Of a stretch of DNA of 64,000 nt, positions 58,044 through 64,000 are shown piece by piece. The notes beneath the pieces were generated by a model that saw only the letters and a program-made list of their open reading frames with translations, did no database searches and had not been told where the DNA came from. Source of the DNA: Promicromonospora sukumoe 327MFSha3.1 (GTDB lineage Bacteria > Actinomycetota > Actinomycetes > Actinomycetales > Cellulomonadaceae); the NCBI RefSeq assembly GCF_000385135.1, contig NZ_ARQM01000015.1:62001-126000 (forward strand), given 5' to 3'. The first letter of the stretch is position 1. The number at the start of each line of letters is the position of its first letter. A program made the translations under genes and the position numbers.

Positions 58044-60316
58044 AGTGCCACCTCTCCCGGGCCGGTGGCCCGAACGGTCTTGCCATCGCATCCGACGCTC
58101 CATTCGCCAGGAGCGTCAGCACTGGTCACGTGCACGACGCCGGACTCGTACCGCACACGGAACGTCGCCGGGGCGCCGGTGCCACCGGGGACCAGGATCT
58201 CTTCGTCGAACCCTTCGGGCAGACGGGTGCAGCGTAACGTCACGCCCTCGGCCCAGGCGTAGTCGGGCCGGTCGTCGCGCGCCCCGACCGGCAGCACGGT
58301 GCCGGGCCGCACGAGCACGGGCAGGGTGTCGAAGCCGTGCTCCTCGGTGACCCAGCGGGAGCCGGAGACGGTCGGGGCCAGGTCGGACGCCGCCACCTCC
58401 GGCAGCCGGGTCCACTCCCCCTCGGGCAGGTAGTACTCCGCGCGGGACTCCCCGAACACGGGCGCGACCAGCAGCGACGACCCCAGCATGTACTGCGTGT
58501 CCACGGTGGCCGCGGTCCGGTCGGCCGGGAACTCCAGCACCATCGGCCGCATCACGGGAAGCCCCGCCCCGGCGGCCTCGGCACCGGCCCCGCCGAGGTA
58601 CGGCATGAGCCGCATCTTCAGCCGGGTGAACTTGCGCGTGACGTCGACGGCCTCGTCGTCGAACGCCCACGGCACGCGGTACGAGCTCGACCCGTGCAGG
58701 CGGGAGTGCGAGGACAGCAGGCCGAACGCCGTCCACCGCTTGAACACGGCCGGGTCGGGCGTGCCCTCGAAGCCGCCGATGTCGTGGCTCCAGTAGCCGA
58801 ACCCGGACAGCGACAGCGACAACCCGCCGCGCAGGGACTCGGCCATGGACACGAACGTCGACTCGCAGTCGCCGCCCCAGTGCACCGGGAAGGCCTGGGT
58901 GCCCGCCGTGGCGGACCGGGCGAACAGCACGGCCTCGCCCGTGCCGCGCTCCTCCTCGAGCAGGTCGAAGACCGTCTTGTTGTACAGCGAGGCGTAGAAG
59001 TTGTGCATCCGCTGCGGGTCCGACCCGTCGTGCCAGACGACGTCGGTGGGGATCCGCTCGCCGAAGTCGGTCTTGAAGCAGTCCACGCCCTGGTCCAGCA
59101 GCACGCGCAGCTTGTCCTGGTACCAGGCCGCGGCCTCGGGGTTGGTGAAGTCGACCAGCGCCATGCCGGCCTGCCACTTGTCCCACTGCCAGACGTCGCC
59201 GTCGGCCGTGGTGACCAGGTAGCCCTTCTCCGCGCCCTCGGTGAACAGGTGGGAGCGCTGGGCGATGTACGGGTTGATCCACACGCAGACCTTCAGCCCG
59301 CGGTCGTGCAGCCGCTCCAGCATGCCCTCGGGGTCCGGGAACGTGGCCGGGTCCCACACGAAGTCGCACCAGTGGAACTGCCGCATCCAGAAGCAGTCGA
59401 AGTGGAACACCGACAGCGGGATGTCCCGCTCGGCCATGCCGTCGACGAAGCTCATGACCGTGGACTCGGAGTAGTCCGTGGTGAACGACGTGGACAGCCA
59501 CAGCCCGTACGACCAGGCGGGGACGACGGCGGGCCGCCCCGTCAGGGCCGTGTACCGGCGCAGGATCTCGGCCGGCGTGGGCCCGTGGATCACGTAGTAC
59601 TGCAGCGTCTGCCCCGGCACGGAGAACTGCGTGCGGCTGACCACCTCGGAGCCCACCTCGAACGACACCTTCTCCGGGTGGGCCACGAACACGCCGTAGC
59701 CGCGGTCGGTCAGGTAGAACGGGACGTTCTTGTAGGCCTGCTCGCTCGCGGTGCCGCCGTCCTCGTTCCAGACGTCGACGCTCTGGCCGTTCTTCACGAA
59801 CGCGCCGAACCGCTCGCCCAGCCCGTAGACGTGCTCGCCCACGGAGAGCCCGAGCTGCTCGTGCACGAAGTCGCCCTCGGGCGTGCTCGCCAGCCCGACG
59901 CTCCGGGCGGACGACGTGGTGAGCACCTCGCCGCCGGCCACGAAGTCGACCTGCCACTCGCCGTCCGTCGACACGCGCGCGGTGAGGCCGCCCGACGTCA
60001 GCTCGGCGGGGCCCTCGCCCGGAGCGGCGGGCGTCACGACCTTGACCACGCCCGGCTCCCGGTTGACCGCGAAGTGCGGCCCGGGGTCGCGGCGGCCCTG
60101 GTGGTGCTCGATGCGCACGCCGATGACGTCGTCGGCCGGGGCGTCGAACGTGACGGTCACGAGCGGACGGTTCAGGGTGTCGCCGCGCTTGGTGATCGGC
60201 GCGGTGGGCGCGTACACGGTCAGGGTCTCGTCGCCCGCCTCGACGGAGTCGATGTCGCGGGGGCGGAGCACCTCGACGCCGGGGCGCAGCTGCCAGTAGC
60301 CGTCGGTGAATCTCAT
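58040..60316 (-). CDS. GH31 alpha-xylosidase, YicI-like
   Basis: 758 residues. Closely follows E. coli YicI in plan: N-terminal beta domain (MRFTDGYWQLRPGVE), the HVYGLGERFGAFVKNGQ motif, a barrel with nucleophile Asp in CFKTDFGERIPTD and acid/base Asp in HWGGDCESTF, then two beta domains. YicI removes alpha-xylosyl residues, as in isoprimeverose from xyloglucan. It is cytoplasmic and is followed directly by the GH1 gene, which fits stepwise breakdown of xyloglucan-type oligosaccharides; alpha-glucosidase action is the alternative. Confidence 0.92.
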   Translation of the reverse strand: MRFTDGYWQLRPGVEVLRPRDIDSVEAGDETLTVYAPTAPITKRGDTLNRPLVTVTFDAPADDVIGVRIEHHQGRRDPGPHFAVNREPGVVKVVTPAAPGEGPAELTSGGLTARVSTDGEWQVDFVAGGEVLTTSSARSVGLASTPEGDFVHEQLGLSVGEHVYGLGERFGAFVKNGQSVDVWNEDGGTASEQAYKNVPFYLTDRGYGVFVAHPEKVSFEVGSEVVSRTQFSVPGQTLQYYVIHGPTPAEILRRYTALTGRPAVVPAWSYGLWLSTSFTTDYSESTVMSFVDGMAERDIPLSVFHFDCFWMRQFHWCDFVWDPATFPDPEGMLERLHDRGLKVCVWINPYIAQRSHLFTEGAEKGYLVTTADGDVWQWDKWQAGMALVDFTNPEAAAWYQDKLRVLLDQGVDCFKTDFGERIPTDVVWHDGSDPQRMHNFYASLYNKTVFDLLEEERGTGEAVLFARSATAGTQAFPVHWGGDCESTFVSMAESLRGGLSLSLSGFGYWSHDIGGFEGTPDPAVFKRWTAFGLLSSHSRLHGSSSYRVPWAFDDEAVDVTRKFTRLKMRLMPYLGGAGAEAAGAGLPVMRPMVLEFPADRTAATVDTQYMLGSSLLVAPVFGESRAEYYLPEGEWTRLPEVAASDLAPTVSGSRWVTEEHGFDTLPVLVRPGTVLPVGARDDRPDYAWAEGVTLRCTRLPEGFDEEILVPGGTGAPATFRVRYESGVVHVTSADAPGEWSVGCDGKTVRATGPGEVAL

Positions 60317-60362
60317 GGGTTGGGCCTCACTCGTCTCTGGTTGGCCGTGTGGTGGAACGGGG

Positions 60363-61250
60363 TCACTTGACCGCCCCGGCGGTCACGCCCCGGGTCAGGG
60401 TGCGCTGGAAGATCAGGAAGAAGATGACGGCCGGCACCAGCGACACGAGCGAGCCCGCGTTGATCGTGGGCGCGTCCATCATCCGGTCGCCCTGCAGCGA
60501 GGCCAGGGCGATGGGGATGGTCTGGGTGTCGTTGCTGGTGAGCATGACCAGCGGGATGAAGAACTCGTTCCAGGTCCAGATGAAGAAGAAGATCATCAGC
60601 ACCGAGAGCGTGGGCCGCACGATCGGGAACACGACCTGCCAGAGGATGCGCCAGCGGCTCGCGCCGTCCAGCGCGGCCGCCTCCAGCAGCGCGGGCGGGA
60701 ACGTGCCGAGCACCGACGAGAGCAGGTAGGTGCCGAACGCCGACTGGATGACGGTGAAGATGATGATCACCGACCACTGCGAGTTCGACAGGCCCACGGA
60801 CTGCGCCATGGTGAACAGCGGGTAGATCAGGGCCTCCTGCGGCAGCATGTTCGCCAGGAGGAACAGCGCGATGATCCACAGCCGCCCCTTCACCCGGCCG
60901 ATGCCGATCGCGTACGCGTTCAGCAGCGACAGCAGCGCACCGCCCACGGCCACGAGGGCCGAGATGAACACCGAGTTCCACAGCTTGACCGGGAAGTCGG
61001 TGCGCTCCCAGAAGGCGACCACGCCGTCCAGGTAGAGCGACGACGGCCACGACAGCGGCCCGTTCGCCGCGTAGTCCTGCGGCGATTTGAAGGCGTTGAG
61101 CAGCATGATCCCGAACGGTGCGAGCACCGCGAGCCCCACGAGGACCGCGGCGGCCAGGACGAGCCAGCGGCCGGCGCCCCGGCGGTACCGGGAGTCGACG
61201 GCGGTGGCCCGCACCTGCGCGGGCCGCGGGTCCGTTGCGACGGCGGCCAT
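60363..61250 (-). CDS. Carbohydrate ABC transporter permease, MalG type
   Basis: 295 residues from ATG 61250, one base after the stop of the partner permease, with GAGGGAGGGG upstream. Six helices; the EAA loop reads LLEAAALDGASRWRILWQVV and the C-terminus RTLTRGVTAGAVKG-like (here RTLTRGVTAGAVK) is the MalG hallmark. Membrane half-channel of the sugar importer. No ATPase gene is in the operon; a shared MsiK-type ATPase from elsewhere is likely. Confidence 0.95.
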   Translation of the reverse strand: MAAVATDPRPAQVRATAVDSRYRRGAGRWLVLAAAVLVGLAVLAPFGIMLLNAFKSPQDYAANGPLSWPSSLYLDGVVAFWERTDFPVKLWNSVFISALVAVGGALLSLLNAYAIGIGRVKGRLWIIALFLLANMLPQEALIYPLFTMAQSVGLSNSQWSVIIIFTVIQSAFGTYLLSSVLGTFPPALLEAAALDGASRWRILWQVVFPIVRPTLSVLMIFFFIWTWNEFFIPLVMLTSNDTQTIPIALASLQGDRMMDAPTINAGSLVSLVPAVIFFLIFQRTLTRGVTAGAVK

Positions 61251-61251
61251 G

Positions 61252-62229
61252 TCAGATCCCCTCCCTCTCACGTCGTTCGGCCCGGTTCTGCAGGCCGAGG
61301 ATGATCAGTGCCACGGCCACGATCACGAGCGTGAGCACGGTGGCGATCGCGGACCCGTAGCCGACCTGGGACTTGTCGAAGAAGTTCAGGTACGAGTAGT
61401 AGCTGGGCACCAGCGTCGAGCTCTCGGGCCCGCCCCGGGTGAGCACGTAGATGGGCCCGAACACCTTCAGGGCCGCGACGGTGCAGGTCAGCGTCACCAC
61501 GAAGGTCTCGGGACGGATCTGGGGCACCGTGATGGCCCGGAACCGGTCCCACCAGCCGGCGCCGTCGAGCTCCGCCGCCTCGTAGAGCTCCGGGTCCACG
61601 CGCTGCAGCGCCGCCATGAAGATGACCACGGGGTAGCCCATCTGCACCCAGATCAGCACGAGCATCACCGAGGGCAGGGCCGTGCTGGGGTCACCCAGCC
61701 AGTTGGGCGGCGTCTCGACGCCGATCCCGCGCAGGATCACGTTCAGGGCGCCGGTCTGGGAGTTCAGGATCCAGTTCCACAGCACGCCCGCCACGGCGAC
61801 GGGCAGGATCTGCGGCAGGTAGTAGGTGGCGCGCAGCACCGACGAGACGCGCTCGCCGAACCGCCGCCCGAGGTAGTCGAAGAGCACCGCCGCCAGCACG
61901 AGGCCCAGCAGCGTGGGCACGAGCACCATCGCGACGATCATCGCGAGCGAGTTGCCGAACGACGTCCAGAACTTGTCGTCGCCCAGCAGGTCCACGTAGT
62001 TGCCCAGCCCGTTCCAGCGCAGCGGCGCCATGCCGCCGCGCCACTTGAACAGGCTGAAGTACACGTTGGTCAGCAGCGGGTAACCGATCACGACGCCGAA
62101 CGCGACCGCGCCGGGCAGCAAGTAGGACAGGTACCCCACCCACTGCGGCCGACGACGGCGCGTCCCGCGCGACGCTCGCGGGCGGGTGTCCGCCCGCGAG
62201 CGCCGTTCGGTCAGGGCGGTGTCAGCCAT
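61252..62229 (-). CDS. Carbohydrate ABC transporter permease, MalF type
   Basis: 325 residues. An Arg-rich cytoplasmic start precedes helix 1 (YLSYLLPGAVAFGVVIGYP). The EAA loop is YEAAELDGAGWWDRFRAITV. Overlaps the binding-protein gene by 8 bases. Pairs with the MalG-type permease. Six-helix plan, shorter than E. coli MalF as usual for actinomycetes. Confidence 0.95.
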   Translation of the reverse strand: MADTALTERRSRADTRPRASRGTRRRRPQWVGYLSYLLPGAVAFGVVIGYPLLTNVYFSLFKWRGGMAPLRWNGLGNYVDLLGDDKFWTSFGNSLAMIVAMVLVPTLLGLVLAAVLFDYLGRRFGERVSSVLRATYYLPQILPVAVAGVLWNWILNSQTGALNVILRGIGVETPPNWLGDPSTALPSVMLVLIWVQMGYPVVIFMAALQRVDPELYEAAELDGAGWWDRFRAITVPQIRPETFVVTLTCTVAALKVFGPIYVLTRGGPESSTLVPSYYSYLNFFDKSQVGYGSAIATVLTLVIVAVALIILGLQNRAERREREGI

Positions 62230-63529
62230 CGAGCAGGTCGGCCTTGCCCTCGTCGTACGAGCTCTGCAGCCCGTCGAGCACCTCGTCCGGCGTCTTGGAC
62301 CGGTTGACCAGGGACTGCAGCTCGCTGACGATCACGTCGTAGTAGCCGGCCACGGGCCAGTCGGGGTAGTACGCGAGGCCGTCCTGGTCGAGGATCGCCT
62401 GGAAGTTCTCGGTCAGCTCACGGGTGCGCTCGTCCTCGATCACGGACGGGTCGCCCGCCACGGGCAGGCCGCCCTCGGTGGCGAGCACGTTCTGCACCTC
62501 GGGGCGCAGCGTGATGTCGATGAACTCCTCGGCCAGGCTCGGGGAGTCGGCGTTCGCAGGGACCACCCAGAGGTTGCCGGACGAGCCGGTGTGCAGCGTG
62601 TTGCCGGGGAAGTTGAACTGGCCCCAGTCGGCCTCGGTCTCGGCGGCGAGGCGGCCGAACCACCAGGAGCCGCTGACCATGAGCGGGTAGGTGCCGTCGA
62701 TGAACGAGACGCCCATGTCCTCGGCCGTCAGCGCCGCGGAGTCGGAGGCGATGTAGCCCTTGTCGATCCACTCGTCGAGCTTTTCGGTGGCCTGCGTCAT
62801 GGCGTCGTTGTGGAAGTCGACGTCGTTCGCGAAGAGCTGGTAGTCGTCCACGAGCTGGCGGTCGCCGTAGGCGAGCACGAGCTCGTACCAGAGCTGGCCG
62901 AGCGGGTACTCGGCGCCGGCCTCGGCCAGGGGCGTGATGCCCTCCTTCTTGAAGGCGGCCAGCACGTCCTCGAACTCGTCGAGGGTGGTCGGCACCTCCA
63001 GCCCGAGGTCGGCGAGCATCTCCTTGTTGTAGTAGACGCCCACGAACTCGCCGTAGTTGGGCACGCCGTACCACTCGCCGGAGCCCATCAGGCCCTGCTC
63101 GTCGTAGGTGGCCGTGGTCGCGAGCGAGCCGGACAGCTTCTCGTCCCAGCCGCGCTCGGTGGCGGCGTCGGTCAGCGGGGCGAGCAGGCCCTGCGCCGCG
63201 AGCTGGCCCGCGGTCGCGTTGCCCTTGTTGAACTCCATGACGTCGGGGACGTCGTCGCCCGTGAGAACGATCTTGGCGTTCTTCTGGATCTGCTCGAACG
63301 TCTGCTTCTCGACGTCGACCGTGACGTCGGGGTTCTCCTCCTCGAAGATCTCGATGGCCTTGGCCCAGGCCTTGCCCATCGCCGAGTCCTCGTTCTCGTA
63401 GTGCCAGATGGTGAGCGTGCTGTCGTCGGTGTCGCCACCGCCGGTGCCGCCCTGGCCGGTGCAGCCGGCCAGTGCCAGGGCGCCGGCCATCGCCGCCGCA
63501 ACGGCCGTCATCGTCCGCTTGTGCTTCAT
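62222..63529 (-). CDS. Carbohydrate ABC transporter substrate-binding lipoprotein
   Basis: 435 residues, SBP family 1. KHKRTMT start, hydrophobic core and lipobox LAGC, then a Gly/Thr/Asp linker. Family features: LTIWHYENEDSAMGKAW, DVPDVMEFNKGNAT, WYGVPNYGEFVGVYYNKEML and GSWWFGRLAAE. AAGGAGATG precedes the ATG. First gene of the operon and divergent from a LacI-type regulator, with two operator-like sites between. The GH31 and GH1 genes suggest a xylose- and glucose-containing oligosaccharide as ligand. Confidence 0.95.
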   Translation of the reverse strand: MKHKRTMTAVAAAMAGALALAGCTGQGGTGGGDTDDSTLTIWHYENEDSAMGKAWAKAIEIFEEENPDVTVDVEKQTFEQIQKNAKIVLTGDDVPDVMEFNKGNATAGQLAAQGLLAPLTDAATERGWDEKLSGSLATTATYDEQGLMGSGEWYGVPNYGEFVGVYYNKEMLADLGLEVPTTLDEFEDVLAAFKKEGITPLAEAGAEYPLGQLWYELVLAYGDRQLVDDYQLFANDVDFHNDAMTQATEKLDEWIDKGYIASDSAALTAEDMGVSFIDGTYPLMVSGSWWFGRLAAETEADWGQFNFPGNTLHTGSSGNLWVVPANADSPSLAEEFIDITLRPEVQNVLATEGGLPVAGDPSVIEDERTRELTENFQAILDQDGLAYYPDWPVAGYYDVIVSELQSLVNRSKTPDEVLDGLQSSYDEGKADLLDG

Positions 63530-63570
63530 TGCATCTCCTTGGTCGCGCCCGGACTCCCGCGTCCGGATCG

Positions 63571-63662
63571 TCGAAGCGGTTCAACACGCTAGCCCCAGGC
63601 CCTCACAGATGTCCAGTGGCATTTCGGGCCGATGGGGCTACTCTTCTGTCGAAGCGCTTCCC
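63571..63662. promoter_or_regulatory. Two LacI-type operator-like sites
   Basis: tcgaagcggttcaa (63571-63584) and tcgaagcgcttccc (63649-63662). The second contains the perfect palindrome GAAGCGCTTC (63651-63660), typical of LacI-family operators with a central CG. Centres are 78 bp apart, between the leftward sugar operon and the rightward regulator gene; the first lies about 40 bases from the binding-protein start. Confidence 0.55.
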
Positions 63663-63762
63663 CAACATGCGGCACACTGGTGTGCCCGGCACCGCACGAC
63701 CTGCACCGGGACCAGGAAAACTCACCCGGGCAGATGACCGGTACCGACTCGAATGGAGCACC

Positions 63763-64000
63763 GTGGCTACGATCGACGACGTCGCGAGGACGGCGGGGGT
63801 CTCGACCTCGACCGTGTCGTACGTGCTGTCCGGCAAGCGGCCCATCTCCGCACCGACCCGGGCCCGGGTCGAGCGCGCGATCGAGAAGCTCGGCTACCGG
63901 CCGCACGCCGGCGCGCGGGCCCTGGCCTCCGCCCGCACCAACGTCATCGCGCTCATGGCGCCGCTGCGCGTGGGCGTGAGCGTGCCGGTCATCATGCAGT
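63763..64000 (+). CDS. LacI-family transcriptional regulator, partial
   Basis: The first 79 codons are visible; the gene continues beyond the window. GTG 63763 follows GGAG. The N-terminus ATIDDVARTAGVSTSTVSYV is the LacI helix-turn-helix, followed by the hinge helix segment GARALASART that inserts in the operator minor groove, then the start of the sugar-binding domain (VIALMAP). It probably represses the divergent sugar operon until its oligosaccharide inducer is present, using the two sites listed. Confidence 0.93.
   Translation, partial: MATIDDVARTAGVSTSTVSYVLSGKRPISAPTRARVERAIEKLGYRPHAGARALASARTNVIALMAPLRVGVSVPVIMQ

Overview
The window is about 64 kb of chromosome from a very high-G+C actinomycete. 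Evidence: strong G/C bias at third codon positions, many GTG starts, frequent leaderless genes, the GlgE maltosyl-phosphate route, a dapC-fdxA pair, a class Ib nrdHIEF operon and a DivIVA-type coiled-coil protein. A Micrococcales member near Promicromonosporaceae or Cellulomonadaceae is my best guess; this is inference from gene content only. I see no rRNA, tRNA, prophage, transposase gene or CRISPR array. Nearly all of the window is ordinary core or metabolic chromosome.

Layout. 1-4.75 kb: a minus-strand oligopeptide ABC importer (lipoprotein, two permeases, fused double ATPase cut by the window edge). 5.3-16.1 kb: a small secreted four-cysteine protein, a STAND regulator (HTH, NB-ARC, TPR) with its own leaderless promoter, and an operon of two FtsX-like permeases and two MacB-like ATPases, one carrying an AbrB-like tail. 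16.3-21 kb: citrate synthase, dapC with fdxA, and a P450 with its own 3Fe-4S ferredoxin. 21-33 kb: alpha-glucan metabolism, with glgP divergent from glgE-treS-mak and then glgB. A DUF559-type nuclease-like gene, bracketed by two related hairpin repeats, sits between mak and glgB.

33-46.6 kb: a YbbN-like thioredoxin/TPR protein, two paralogous lipoproteins with a two-pass membrane protein, a DivIVA-like coiled-coil protein, two alpha/beta hydrolases, a small zinc-ribbon protein, an FKBP lipoprotein, a phosphoribosyltransferase, a PAP2 phosphatase, and a histidine kinase/response regulator pair whose kinase has an unusual C-terminal membrane-anchored domain. 46.7-50.5 kb: a sulfotransferase, an EXXR-less CYP157-like P450 and a DUF6891-type protein. 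50.6-54.9 kb: nrdHIEF with a pair of probable NrdR boxes and a candidate 53-residue gene upstream. 55-64 kb: a serine beta-lactamase-family protein, then a carbohydrate importer operon (binding protein, two permeases, GH31 alpha-xylosidase, GH1 beta-glucosidase) facing a LacI-type regulator cut by the window end. This last set looks like uptake and breakdown of xylose-containing oligosaccharides.

There is no single spectacular new system. The points most worth checking are the hairpin-bracketed DUF559 gene, the AbrB-like domain on an ABC ATPase, the CYP157-like P450 beside a sulfotransferase, the 82-bp in-frame insertion with an 11-bp direct repeat in mak, the palindrome covering a leaderless lipoprotein start, and the small gene upstream of nrdHIEF.
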